Shown in pieces: positions 36,251 to 43,649 of a DNA stretch of 43,649 nt. The stretch spans positions 1 through 43,649 of the IMG/VR virus record IMGVR_UViG_3300043331_001582; one strand, 5' to 3'. The translations under genes and the position numbers were made by a program. The notes beneath the pieces were generated by a model that did not search any database, had not been told where the DNA came from, and worked only from the letters and a program-made list of their open reading frames with translations. This DNA comes from a virus. Numbering within the stretch: the first letter of the stretch is position 1; each line of letters begins with the position of its first letter.

Positions 36251-36877
36251 CTACAAGCTCGATTCGACGAGGCGCGCCAGGCCGACCTGGTGGTCGATCC
36301 TGCGCTGCAGCTCGCCGGCCGGGCGCGCGCTGATGGCCGCGGCCTTGAATTCGTTGAGGGCCCGCACCGCGGCGTCCGTCTGCGGGTAGGCGGGAAAGGT
36401 GACGACGGAAACGTCGTAGAGCCGCGATACCTTGGTGATGGTCCGCTCCCAGTCGGCGTCGCCCTGCTTCTCCCAGTTCTGCCCGGCCCGGTCGATCGAG
36501 AAGGCGAAGGACATCTGGTTGATGTCGCCGCGCTTCATCAGCGCCTCGAGATCGCGGGCGAGCTGGGTGTCGGGCAGGATGATCTCGGAAAGCAGCCCGC
36601 GGTCGTCCTCCAGGAGCGTCAGCGTCCCCGCCTTGTTGCGGCCGAGGACCTGGTTGGTGTCGTGGTTGAAGAGCGCGCGCACGTCGTCCTGCAGCGACGC
36701 GGAGAAGGCGCCGGGAGCGATCTGCTCGCGGAAGCCGCCGAGGTCCTCGCTCCACTGATTGAACACCGCGGCGTGCCCCACGATGCGGCGCGTGCCGTCC
36801 TCGCGCTTCTCGTAGCGGAACTCGTCCGGCCTGAAGATGCGGATCTCGACGTCTTTCGTCTGTGGATGCTTGTCCAT
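36251..36877 (-). CDS. Prohead protease, HK97 family (208 aa)
   Basis: RRIVGHAAVFNQWSEDLGGF, IAPGAFSASL, ALFNHDTNQVLGR with His72 and NQMSFAFSID with Ser123 are the conserved U35-type motifs; the pair His/Ser plus the strand order fit the herpesvirus-protease-like fold. It trims the delta domain of the capsid protein during maturation. ATG 36877 follows GAGGAG. Lies between portal and capsid genes as usual. Confidence 0.92.
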   Translation of the reverse strand: MDKHPQTKDVEIRIFRPDEFRYEKREDGTRRIVGHAAVFNQWSEDLGGFREQIAPGAFSASLQDDVRALFNHDTNQVLGRNKAGTLTLLEDDRGLLSEIILPDTQLARDLEALMKRGDINQMSFAFSIDRAGQNWEKQGDADWERTITKVSRLYDVSVVTFPAYPQTDAAVRALNEFKAAAISARPAGELQRRIDHQVGLARLVESSL

Positions 36878-36886
36878 CGATGCTCC

Positions 36887-37054
36887 TCAATGAAGCGTCA
36901 GAAATTCGCCAGCGGCCCCCTTGACGGCGTGCGCCGCGGCGTCGGGGGCGGTGTTGCTGAGATAGACCTTGAGCGTATGCCCGGCGGCGTGGAGCTGGTG
37001 CACGCCCTTGCCGAGTTGCTCGACGAAGTCCTGGAACTTGTTGAAGGCGGCCAT
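36887..37054 (-). CDS. Truncated small phage protein (55 aa)
   Basis: ATGA overlap with the portal stop. The N-terminus AAFNKFQDFVEQLGKGVHQL and LKVYLSNTAPDAAAHAVKG match a widespread phage protein that is normally around 120 residues with a beta-rich second half (LKV-x-L-TNTAP pattern). Here it ends at residue 55, so the second half is missing. Probably a remnant or shortened head accessory protein. Length comparison is from memory of the family. Confidence 0.55.
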   Translation of the reverse strand: MAAFNKFQDFVEQLGKGVHQLHAAGHTLKVYLSNTAPDAAAHAVKGAAGEFLTLH

Positions 37055-38541
37055 CAGTCGGCCCCCTGCTTGGCCACGTCTTTCATCCCAGCCGCGACGT
37101 TTTTCTGTGCGCTGGCGATCCGATCGCCCACGCCGGCCACCGCCGTGGCCATCTGGCGACCGCTGGTGGCCGTGGCGGCCGCGAGTTCCTTGATGTCCGG
37201 ATGCTCGTGGGTGTGCTTCACCTTGTGGGTCACGGTCTCGGGCATGTTGATGACCGGCGAGACGGTGACGTGGGTCGCCCGGTCTGGGGGATCTTCGGCC
37301 GCCTCCTTCGGCGCCGGCTTGGGTTGCTGCAGTTGTTTCATGGTGGTCATGTTGGCCGGGACCAGGGCGACGTCGCCTTCATCCACCGGAGGCATGTCCT
37401 CGAGCGCCCGCACCTCGTTGCGAAGGTAGATGCCGTTCTGCACGCCGATCTGGTAGCCCTCCATGCGCTCCTTGAAGGCGCCGCGCATGAGGCCCTCGAG
37501 CGAGAAGCGCGCGTAGAAGTTGGTGCCGGCGAAGAGCTTGCGCGAGAGTTCCATCTCGATCTTGCGGCACCAGGGCAGGATGGTGTGCTTCGCGAAGCCG
37601 ATGTCCTGCTGCTCGATGCCCGTGCCCCAGGAAGTGCTCTTGGTCTGGAGCCCCACCATGTGCGGCGGCACGCCAAACTCGCCGCAGATCCGTTCGTCCT
37701 GCATCTCACGCGTCTGCAGGAACTGTGCGTCCTCAAGCGGCATCTGCACCGTGTGCATCTTGGCGCCCTCTTCCAGCACGAGGACCTTCCACTTGTTCTC
37801 GGCGCCGCTGAATTTCTCGTAGAGCGACTTGACCAGATTCTGCTGCGCGTCCTCCTTCATCTTCGCGGGCGTTTCGAGGATGACGCTCGGGCGCGCGTCG
37901 TTGGCGAAGAACTTGGAGCCAAAGGTTTCGGCGGCAAGCGCCAGCCCGTACATGTTGCGCAGCCGCCGCACCGGCGAGATCCCGGTGAGCCCGTCGGTGC
38001 CCATGGCGGGGACGTGAATGACGCGGTCCTCGCGGAAATCCTTGTCGCTTCCGTCGGAAAGTCGGGTGCGGTAGAACTTGCGCCGGCCGTCGCTGGTGAG
38101 ACGGACGTCGGTATTCCACGGCAAGAGCGGCAGGAACACGACCTCGCCGCGGGCGTCGATGTCGATCGCCGAGTAGTGGTTCCCCCACAGCAGCGCGTGC
38201 ACCATCATCAGTTCGCGCCAGACGAAGGCGGTGTGAAGCGGATTCGGCTCCCGGGCGAGGAGCGGCTGGGCCCAATGGTCGGGGGCGAGATCGCCGAACC
38301 TGCCTTTCTTCTCGAAAACGTGCAGCGGCAGGGTCGCGATCGTGTTCGCCAGCACGCGCGTGCAGGCGTAGGCAACGGGGACGCCGAGGGCCTTGTCCTC
38401 GGTGACCGCGATCCCGGCCGACGATGAGCCCCCGCTCACCCAGTCGAGCAGCCACTGCGCCGGGTTGGCGAGGTTGGTGCTCGGGTTCTCGGGCGACGCG
38501 CGGAAGGCCGCGCCGAGCACCCGGCTAAGACCGGCCAGCAT
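37054..38541 (-). CDS. Portal protein, HK97 type (495 aa)
   Basis: ALGVPVAYACTRVLANTIAT, LPLHVFEKKG, HALLWGNHYSAIDIDARGEV, GISPVRRLRNMYGLALAAET, FGVPPHMVGLQTKSTSWGTG and EQQDIGFAKHTILPWCRKIE are standard portal motifs. About 80 C-terminal residues are polar and helical (HKVKHTHEHPDIKELAAATA) and variable. Forms the dodecameric vertex through which DNA enters. ATG lies inside the end of the small membrane protein gene. Confidence 0.93.
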   Translation of the reverse strand: MLAGLSRVLGAAFRASPENPSTNLANPAQWLLDWVSGGSSSAGIAVTEDKALGVPVAYACTRVLANTIATLPLHVFEKKGRFGDLAPDHWAQPLLAREPNPLHTAFVWRELMMVHALLWGNHYSAIDIDARGEVVFLPLLPWNTDVRLTSDGRRKFYRTRLSDGSDKDFREDRVIHVPAMGTDGLTGISPVRRLRNMYGLALAAETFGSKFFANDARPSVILETPAKMKEDAQQNLVKSLYEKFSGAENKWKVLVLEEGAKMHTVQMPLEDAQFLQTREMQDERICGEFGVPPHMVGLQTKSTSWGTGIEQQDIGFAKHTILPWCRKIEMELSRKLFAGTNFYARFSLEGLMRGAFKERMEGYQIGVQNGIYLRNEVRALEDMPPVDEGDVALVPANMTTMKQLQQPKPAPKEAAEDPPDRATHVTVSPVINMPETVTHKVKHTHEHPDIKELAAATATSGRQMATAVAGVGDRIASAQKNVAAGMKDVAKQGAD

Positions 38542-38698
38542 CGCGCTTCTTCTCCTTGTCGGCGTCGCGCTTGATCCTCATCGCGCCGCTGATGAGGATG
38601 CCGCCGAGCACGACCAGCGCCAGCGGCGGATAAACCCACCACATACCGCCCGCGATCAGCATCACCCCGGCGATGAGTATGTAGTCCTCGAGGTTCAT
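38525..38698 (-). CDS. Small two-helix membrane protein (57 aa)
   Basis: ATG 38698 overlaps the TerL stop (ATGA); the end overlaps the portal start by 17 bases. Two hydrophobic segments, IAGVMLIAGGMWWVY and LALVVLGGILISGA, then a basic tail (RIKRDADKEKKRDAGR). Small membrane proteins at this TerL-portal junction occur in related phages. Coupling at both ends supports it as a real gene. Function unknown. Confidence 0.7.
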   Translation of the reverse strand: MNLEDYILIAGVMLIAGGMWWVYPPLALVVLGGILISGAMRIKRDADKEKKRDAGRS

Positions 38699-40383
38699 AT
38701 CGCGATCACTCCGCGCCTTTCATACACGCTGCTGTGGTCCTGGTTCACCACCGCGCGCGCGAGACCCATGATCCCGGCGACGATGCCGTCGATCTTCTCT
38801 CCGCTCTTGTCCTTCGCCGGCTTGAGGTTGCCCGCCGGATCCTGCTGGACCGCCACGTTGCTCGCCATCCAGCGCAGCACCGGGTTGCTGCCGTGCACGA
38901 GCTTGCGCGAGAGCACCAGTTTCTCCAGTTCCTTCGACGGAGCGCTCATGGAGAGGAAACCCTGCCCGAACGCGACCACCGTGAAACCGTCCTGCTGCAG
39001 CCAGGTGCTCATTTGCGCGGCGTTGAACAGCCGGTCGATGGCGATCTCGGGCAGCCGGAAGATCTCGCCCAGAGCATTGATCTCCGCCCGGACGAAGTCG
39101 TAATCCACGACGTTGCCCTCGGTCGCCGCGATCCAGCCCTCACGTACCCAGATGTCGTACGGCACGCGATCGCGCTCGACGCGCCGGCGGATGTTGTCCC
39201 GCGGCATCCAGAAACGGGCGAGCCAGGCGTGCCGGCCACCCTCGAGCGGCACGTCGATCGTGAGTGCCGTCAGGTCCGCTGTGCTCGAAAGATCGAGTCC
39301 CGGGTAACCGACGCGGCCGGCGAGCTGCTTCTCGAGTTCCTTCGCGCCGATATCACCGGCGCACTCGTCCCAGGCCTCCATCGGCAACCATCGGGAGGAC
39401 TGCTCCGTCCACAAGTTCAGGTGCAGCCGCTTGAACGTGTTCTCGTAGCCCGGCACCGCCTGGGCCCGCTCGCACTCCTTGCGCAGATAGTCGGCCGAGA
39501 TCGAGACGCCCAGGTTCGGGTTCGCCTTCACCCAGGTCGCCGGCGCCGTCCAGTCGTCGTCCTCCCCCGCGGCGTAGATCACGGGCAGGAAGGTATCGTC
39601 CTGGAGGATGCCGCTCTCGACCTTGAGCGCGTAGTCGTGCAGCTCCCAGGCGATCGTCTTGCGGTCGTAACCGGCGGTCGTGATGTTGAATTCCACCGGC
39701 TGCCGGCGAGCGCCCATCGACGTATGCATCGTGTCGTAGAGCTCGCGCGACTTGTGCGCGTGCACCTCGTCATTGATCGTGCCGTGTGCATTCAGGCCGT
39801 GCTTGGTGACCGCGTCGGCTGACAGCACCTTGTAGCTCGCCCCCAGCTGGGGCACCACGATCGCCCGTTTGTAGGACAGCGATCGGCGGCGCAACTCCGG
39901 ATCCGCGTCCCGCATGCGGCGCGCCTCGTCGAACACGACGCCCGCCTGGTCCCGGTCCGCCGCCGTGGAGTAGACCTCCGCGCCGGGCTCCTGGTCGGCG
40001 AACGTTAGCTTGAGCCCGACGCCGGCGGCCTTGGTCGACTTGCCGTTCTTGCGCGCGACCTCTACCCAGACCACGCGATACTTGCGCCTCCAGACGCCTT
40101 CGACCTTGAGCATCCAGCCGAAGAGCGGCCGGATGATCCGGCCGGCCTGCCAGGGCTCGAGCCGGAACGGCCGCCCGGCGAGCTCGCCCTTCGTGTGCCG
40201 CAGGAACCGCGGGAAGAACTCGACCGCCAGGTCCGCGGCCGCGGCGTCAAAACGGTATTCCCGCTTCGGGTCGAACCACCCGGATCCGTCCGGCTCGTTC
40301 TTTTGTCTCAGTACCTCCGCCAGGTGGAGCTTCTCGGTCTCCTCAATTGAGAGCAGTCGAGCGGGGGCCAAAGAATCGTTCAT
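38695..40383 (-). CDS. terL: Terminase large subunit (562 aa)
   Basis: ATPase motor: VVWVEVARKNGKSTKAAG with Walker A ARKNGKS (110-116), and GTINDEVHAHKS with the acidic pair 205-206 (Walker B). Nuclease half: GYPGLDLSSTADLTALTI and later NAAQMSTWLQQDGF, KLVHGSNPVLRWMASN. This is the HK97-type (TerL_1) ATPase-nuclease. Packages DNA into the prohead. Overlaps the small subunit gene by 41 bases. Confidence 0.93.
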   Translation of the reverse strand: MNDSLAPARLLSIEETEKLHLAEVLRQKNEPDGSGWFDPKREYRFDAAAADLAVEFFPRFLRHTKGELAGRPFRLEPWQAGRIIRPLFGWMLKVEGVWRRKYRVVWVEVARKNGKSTKAAGVGLKLTFADQEPGAEVYSTAADRDQAGVVFDEARRMRDADPELRRRSLSYKRAIVVPQLGASYKVLSADAVTKHGLNAHGTINDEVHAHKSRELYDTMHTSMGARRQPVEFNITTAGYDRKTIAWELHDYALKVESGILQDDTFLPVIYAAGEDDDWTAPATWVKANPNLGVSISADYLRKECERAQAVPGYENTFKRLHLNLWTEQSSRWLPMEAWDECAGDIGAKELEKQLAGRVGYPGLDLSSTADLTALTIDVPLEGGRHAWLARFWMPRDNIRRRVERDRVPYDIWVREGWIAATEGNVVDYDFVRAEINALGEIFRLPEIAIDRLFNAAQMSTWLQQDGFTVVAFGQGFLSMSAPSKELEKLVLSRKLVHGSNPVLRWMASNVAVQQDPAGNLKPAKDKSGEKIDGIVAGIMGLARAVVNQDHSSVYERRGVIAI

Positions 40384-40867
40384 TGTCGTCGGCTTCCGTC
40401 GTAGGCTGCTGTGGTTTGGGTGGCACGCCTGGCAGGCCCGGCTGCGGCGAGATCGGGTTTGCCCGGCCGCGTGATGCCGGCGTGATCCCGTGTTCGATCG
40501 CGAATTTCCTCATTTCCGACCCCGCGGCCCGCATTGCCTCGAACGCCGGATGCTTTTTGATCTGCCCCGACTTCGTCTTGTAGGTGAACCCCTCCTTCGC
40601 GATCGCACGCTTCGCTTTCACGAAAAGCGACCAAGACAAACAGTAGGCCGCGAAGGACTGCTGGTTCGTCGCGTCCACCAGGCCGAGCAGCTTCAGCTGC
40701 GGCTCGAGGCGCCGCCACTCGTCGGCCGCGATCCGGTCCTCCCTGACCACCCCCGGCATCGAGGCCTCACCGGGATTCACTACGGGGCCGCTCTTCGGCG
40801 GTTTCCGCTTCCCAGGATAGCCCGCGAGCTGCTTTACCGCGTCAGGCTTTGGACGACGCCCCGCCAT
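40343..40867 (-). CDS. terS: Terminase small subunit, P27-like (174 aa)
   Basis: AGRRPKPDAVKQLAGYPGKR, then DEWRRLEPQLKLLGLVDATN, FAAYCLSWSLFVKAKRAIAK and IKKHPAFEAMRAAGSEMRKF match the P27-type TerS family. It recognises the packaging site and recruits the large subunit. Its C-terminal part (PPKPQQPTTEADDNERF) overlaps the TerL start. In such phages cos sites often lie just upstream, near 40868-40938; no cos could be proven by eye. Confidence 0.88.
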   Translation of the reverse strand: MAGRRPKPDAVKQLAGYPGKRKPPKSGPVVNPGEASMPGVVREDRIAADEWRRLEPQLKLLGLVDATNQQSFAAYCLSWSLFVKAKRAIAKEGFTYKTKSGQIKKHPAFEAMRAAGSEMRKFAIEHGITPASRGRANPISPQPGLPGVPPKPQQPTTEADDNERFFGPRSTALN

Positions 40868-40938
40868 AAAACTCTCACCAAAAAAAGCATCTCAATTCGC
40901 GGCCGCGCGTCCCTGCTTGGACACACGGTCGTCAGCGG

Positions 40939-41280
40939 TCAGGCTGCAGACTTTTGACCCCCCCCTCGATTGCCGAAGCCGCCATGCTGCCGGGCCGTTT
41001 CGCTAGAGTGGCAAGATGTGCACAAGGATTCCAGGTTCTCCGGAGCATCGTTCTCCTGGTTGCCATCCCTGTGATTCACCTGGGTCGCTTCCACCACGAG
41101 CCCCCGATCGAGGTGTCGCTCGCACAATGGATCTCGCTTGAGCTTGGCGGGGCGTATACCATCACGCCAGGCACGCCTATCGTATTTCTTCTGCCTAGTG
41201 CCCCTGCGATCGGGCGGCCTGTGCCCGCCACAATCCAGCCTTCCGCACCGAGCACATGGGCTCTTGGCTGCGTAAGGCAC
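40939..41280 (-). CDS. HNH endonuclease (113 aa)
   Basis: CARCGRLDCGGHRPP zinc pair, then QVNHRDGNQENDAPENLESL and CTSCHSSETARQHGGFG, the HNH motif with H..N..H and surrounding Cys pairs. Phage HNH enzymes next to TerS assist cleavage of concatemers at cos. Start at GTG 41280 or TTG 41301; neither has a clear ribosome site. The C-terminal Gly-rich tail comes from a G-rich run (40958-40965 on the plus strand is eight C). Confidence 0.85.
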   Translation of the reverse strand: MPYAAKSPCARCGRLDCGGHRPPDRRGTRQKKYDRRAWRDGIRPAKLKRDPLCERHLDRGLVVEATQVNHRDGNQENDAPENLESLCTSCHSSETARQHGGFGNRGGGQKSAA

Positions 41281-41352
41281 CGATAAAAAAGGCCGAGGCA
41301 AGCTCAGCCAATCCCTTCACAAAAGAGGAGGCGCCGGCCGAGCGCCGACAAC

Positions 41353-41383
41353 AAAAAACCCGAGGGCTCTTCGCCTCTCGGGT
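41353..41383 (-). terminator. Terminator between Q-like gene and late operon (possible antitermination target)
   Basis: Arms ACCCGAG (41358-41364) and CTCGGGT (41377-41383), inner GGC/GCC pairs, and a T-run on the minus strand (A at 41353-41358). It separates the putative antiterminator gene from the HNH-terminase operon, as tR' does in lambda. Confidence 0.85.
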
Positions 41384-41399
41384 CTCCTGCTGCGGATAC

Positions 41400-41876
41400 T
41401 CACGCCAGCGTAGCGCGAAGTATGGGCAAAGTGTCCAACTTCGTCAAGCCAGGCTGTCCAGACACCGCGATCGGGGGCAGCGGCACGCCCGCAGCAAGGT
41501 CGTTAAAGTAGCCGAGTAGGTGGTGATACGCCCGATAGAGCCGGTTGTAGTAGGTCTGCCGGCAGCAGCCGAGCTCCTCGATGATCTGCTCGACCGCCCC
41601 CCCGTGCACGTAGGTCTCGATGATCACGTTGCGCAGATCGTCCTCGAGCACAGCCACACACCTGGTCGTTTCCGCCGCCTCGTCCCTGTCCACGGGGCAA
41701 GGCGCGTCCGGACGCGGGGTTCCTCGCCCCCGACCCTGCACGTTCGGCTCCACTACCAGTTGCCAATACCATGACTTGAGCCGCGCTGGGATCGGGCTGC
41801 TGCCCCCACGCCGCAGCCAGCGCTGGTAGAGCCCAAATCGCCCGAGTCTTGCCTCGATGTAGCTGTCGTTTCTCAC
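41400..41876 (-). CDS. Q-like antiterminator / sigma-region-4-like late regulator (158 aa)
   Basis: LEDDLRNVIIETYVHGGAVE, IIEELGCCRQTYYNRLYRAY and HHLLGYFNDLAAGVPLPPIA form a helix-turn-helix as in antitermination Q-like and ArpU-like phage regulators (sigma-70 region 4 fold). The N-terminus is LGLYQRWLRRGG-like and basic. It lies at the end of the leftward early operon and before the terminator that guards the late genes. Activator of late genes is the most likely role. Confidence 0.75.
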   Translation of the reverse strand: MRNDSYIEARLGRFGLYQRWLRRGGSSPIPARLKSWYWQLVVEPNVQGRGRGTPRPDAPCPVDRDEAAETTRCVAVLEDDLRNVIIETYVHGGAVEQIIEELGCCRQTYYNRLYRAYHHLLGYFNDLAAGVPLPPIAVSGQPGLTKLDTLPILRATLA

Positions 41877-42151
41877 CCTGCCCCCCGGTGTTAAGGGTGT
41901 GAAGGGTCTACCTGTGAGACCCTTAACACCCTATCCCTTTGTCCCGATTCATTTTGTGAAGGGTGTGAAGGGTGTGAAGGGTAAAAACGAAAAGCGCTTG
42001 CGCGCGGGTGTGCGCGCGCGCACGCGCGCGCGGGAAGTTTCACCCCCAGACCCTTCACACCCTTCACAGCATCGCTTTCCCGAATTCACGCAAGCACTTG
42101 CGCTGGTGGGCATCCCTCACCAAGTCCCTTCACAAGACCCTTAACAGGCCC
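41877..42151. other. Iteron-rich origin of replication (candidate ori)
   Basis: Ten 9-base units of GT(G/T)AAGGGT type: direct at 41890, 41899, 41956, 41965, 41974; inverted at 41919, 42050, 42059, 42125 (one mismatch), 42137. The three at 41956-41982 are in perfect tandem. Between the clusters is an alternating purine-pyrimidine stretch (about 42000-42033, GC-rich). It lies beside the helicase gene. Organised like a plasmid or P4-type origin. Confidence 0.75.
42000..42033. repeat. Alternating GC purine-pyrimidine tract in origin region
   Basis: A 34-base stretch of GCGC, GTGT and CACG alternations without longer AT pairs, between the two iteron clusters. Such tracts can adopt Z-DNA and affect supercoiling near an origin. 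Observed directly; function is inference. Confidence 0.6.
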
Positions 42152-43649
42152 TCAATAGGCCGGATCGGACGGCGTCCAGCCGCGCTCTTCCGGGCTGTCG
42201 CCCGCCCGCCGCCAGCCGTCGTCGCGGGCAAAATCGCGCAGCCTGGCGCGGAAATCGGCGAGGTTTTTTTTTATCCAGGCCGCCTCCTCCTGGTCCTCGG
42301 GCCGCGTCCCCATCACGAAAACCGTGCGCTGCCGCAGCCGCTCCGACGGCAGCGCGGCCTCCTCGGCCCGCTCCGGATGCGGCACCCTGATTACCCTGCG
42401 GCTCACCCCGTTCATGGCCATGAACTGGTGAGAAAAGAGCGCCATGCGCGCCGGGTTGCGTTCCCCCACGCGCGGGCACCAGATCGCGTAGGCGCGGTAG
42501 AGATCCTCCGAGAGCGCCGGCCCGTAGGGCAGCGGCAGCAACTGCTCGTGGAACTCGCGCCAGAATTGCTGCGTCGACGTGAGCCCGATCTCGATCAGGT
42601 CCTCCTTCGCGGCCGTCTTGATCGGCTTGGTATGCTCGTCGAAGCCGGCGCAGTCGTAGGCCAGCAGATAACGGTAGAGCGCCCCGCGCCCGCCCGCCGC
42701 GATCTCGGCGACCACGCTTCGGTAGAACGACTCCTCCAGTTCCGCCGGCGTCTTCACCACGATATAGCGGCGATCGCCGGGCGAGAGCTGCAGCGCGTGG
42801 AGCTCGTTCGTCAGGAATACGAGGTTCACGTGATTCGCCTCGTAGCGCAGCGGCAGGTATTTCTCGCTGATCGGCAGCGGCGATTCCGTGATCAGGTTCT
42901 TCAGCTTCCCCACGTAGTGCCGCAGCTCCATGCGCGACACCACCTCGTTCGCGATCATCAGGAGCCGCTGGCTCAACCAGGCGTTGTACGGCGACTCGAG
43001 CTCCGCCTGCGTGATGAGCGACCCGTATTCACCGTAGAGCTCCCGGATCGTGTTCCAGAACAGGTTCTTTCCCGCCCCCTCGGGCCCGTGCATCACGATC
43101 GCCGTCTGCATCTTGGCGCCGGGGTGTTGCAGCGGGTAGGCCGTCCACTTGAGCACGTGATCCAGCACGTTGTGGTCTTCCCGGCACAAATGGTTGAGCA
43201 GTGCGATCTGCAGATCGCACTTGCCGGCCCCCTCCTCCGGTTTCGGAAGCCCGCGGAACAAGTTCACGGCGCCCGCCGGCGCCTGACCCGTCGGATCGAA
43301 CACCACCTGGTCCGCGTTCACCATGCGCCGCTCCGGCGAGTCCAGCCAGTACGTCACGTTCTTCTCGCCGTAGGCGATCTTCATCGCCGACACCTTCACG
43401 ATCCGGCCCACCTGCTTGTCCCAGCACGTATCCGTGGGGTAGATCAGCGTGAAGCGGTCGAAGAAGTCCTGCCAGTCGACAATCCGCTGCACCTGGCGCC
43501 TGAGCTTCTTCGCGCCGCCGGCGCGCAGGCGCTCGAGCGAGCGCTCCCGCACTATTTCCGCGTAGCGCCTGATGTTCGCCGCGCTGGGCGTGTTGAGCGC
43601 CAGCGATCCGAGATACTGGTGGCTGCCGATGTAGTCGAGCAGCCCCTCG
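42152..43649 (-). CDS. Replicative helicase, C-terminal part (SF3/DUF5906-like), continues at contig start
   Basis: Runs off the right edge; the start is at 440. GPEGAGKNLFWNT (about residues 269-281 of the joined protein) is a Walker A with Asn instead of Ser/Thr; RLLMIANEVVSRME and VNLVFLTNELHALQLSPGDR are Walker B and sensor/arginine motifs of P4-type SF3 helicases. No archaeo-eukaryotic primase domain is present. The DnaB_N head replaces it, so primer synthesis would rely on host DnaG. A run of nine A (42264-42272 as T on plus) lies near the end (AWIKKNL). Full length 580 residues after joining. Confidence 0.88.
   Translation of the reverse strand, partial: EGLLDYIGSHQYLGSLALNTPSAANIRRYAEIVRERSLERLRAGGAKKLRRQVQRIVDWQDFFDRFTLIYPTDTCWDKQVGRIVKVSAMKIAYGEKNVTYWLDSPERRMVNADQVVFDPTGQAPAGAVNLFRGLPKPEEGAGKCDLQIALLNHLCREDHNVLDHVLKWTAYPLQHPGAKMQTAIVMHGPEGAGKNLFWNTIRELYGEYGSLITQAELESPYNAWLSQRLLMIANEVVSRMELRHYVGKLKNLITESPLPISEKYLPLRYEANHVNLVFLTNELHALQLSPGDRRYIVVKTPAELEESFYRSVVAEIAAGGRGALYRYLLAYDCAGFDEHTKPIKTAAKEDLIEIGLTSTQQFWREFHEQLLPLPYGPALSEDLYRAYAIWCPRVGERNPARMALFSHQFMAMNGVSRRVIRVPHPERAEEAALPSERLRQRTVFVMGTRPEDQEEAAWIKKNLADFRARLRDFARDDGWRRAGDSPEERGWTPSDPAY
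43455..43649. repeat. Right copy of 195-bp terminal direct repeat
   Basis: Copy of 1-195 with four substitutions. Same reading frame of the helicase gene. Removing one copy gives a circular genome of about 43,454 bp. Confidence 0.95.

Noticed and set aside
41899-42144. 81-codon frame within the iteron region
   Set aside because: Its repeated VKG units are translation of the 9-base iterons; no ribosome site and no homologous pattern.
41877-42151. CRISPR array
   Set aside because: Units are nine bases, both orientations, tandem or irregular without spacers of constant length; no cas genes.
42264-42272. Nine-A run in helicase gene as a programmed frameshift
   Set aside because: The alternative frame after the run has no conserved continuation and ends in Arg-rich shadow sequence.
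1-43649. Diversity-generating retroelement (as in some beta-proteobacterial phages)
   Set aside because: No reverse transcriptase motif and no template/variable repeat pair near the tail tip gene were seen.

Overview
The window reads as one essentially complete temperate, tailed double-stranded DNA phage (siphovirus type, HK97-like head) of a high-GC proteobacterium. Small beta-proteobacterial-type phage proteins, the lipoprotein spanin and the 10-copy iteron origin fit a Burkholderia/Bordetella/Achromobacter-like host; that host guess is inference. The first and last 195 bases are the same sequence with four substitutions, so the contig is a circular or circularly permuted genome of about 43,454 bp, cut inside the replication helicase gene.

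Control region (about 2.3-3.6 kb): a CI-like repressor gene sits between two outward-facing promoters that share one operator/promoter module in opposite orientation. The leftward promoter drives a Cro-like gene, a CII-like (CP76) regulator, a cupin protein, three small genes and a helicase whose N-terminus is a DnaB_N domain and whose C-terminus is an SF3/DUF5906-type helicase. Transcription then wraps round the contig end into an iteron-rich origin (41.88-42.15 kb), a Q-like antiterminator candidate and a terminator. The rightward promoter drives a tightly overlapping early operon: a lipoprotein with HEVAHH, two membrane proteins, small proteins, ParB-like protein, a C5-cytosine methyltransferase, a broken thymine-hypermodification gene, a DPPY protein, Zn-finger and DUF4326 proteins, and a large serine integrase.

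Downstream of the integrase lie tandem dyad sites, a palindromic operator inside a promoter, a tRNA-like element and a three-gene cargo unit (SprT-like metalloprotease, small basic protein, HTH protein), closed by a bidirectional-looking terminator. A second terminator faces the late operon.

Late genes all run leftward from 41.3 to 14.5 kb: HNH nuclease, TerS, TerL, small membrane protein, portal, truncated 55-aa protein, prohead protease, major capsid protein (with a signal-peptide-like N-terminus), connectors; then a 6.8-kb glycan cassette (DUF115 protein, three paralogous GT-B/capsule-like proteins, one fused to a methyltransferase, two nucleotide-sugar glycosyltransferases, two FkbM methyltransferases); then tail genes with a G/GT programmed -1 frameshift, tape measure, tail tip proteins, a 1120-residue J-like protein ending in a beta-propeller, and a lysis cassette (holin-like proteins, DUF5675, DUF6527-like, Rz, Rz1).

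The most unusual points are the DnaB_N-SF3 helicase fusion beside an ordered iteron array, the glycan-modification cassette embedded in the virion operon, the beta-propeller/LamG-like modules in the tail tip, the mirrored operator pair, and the hypermodification gene relic.
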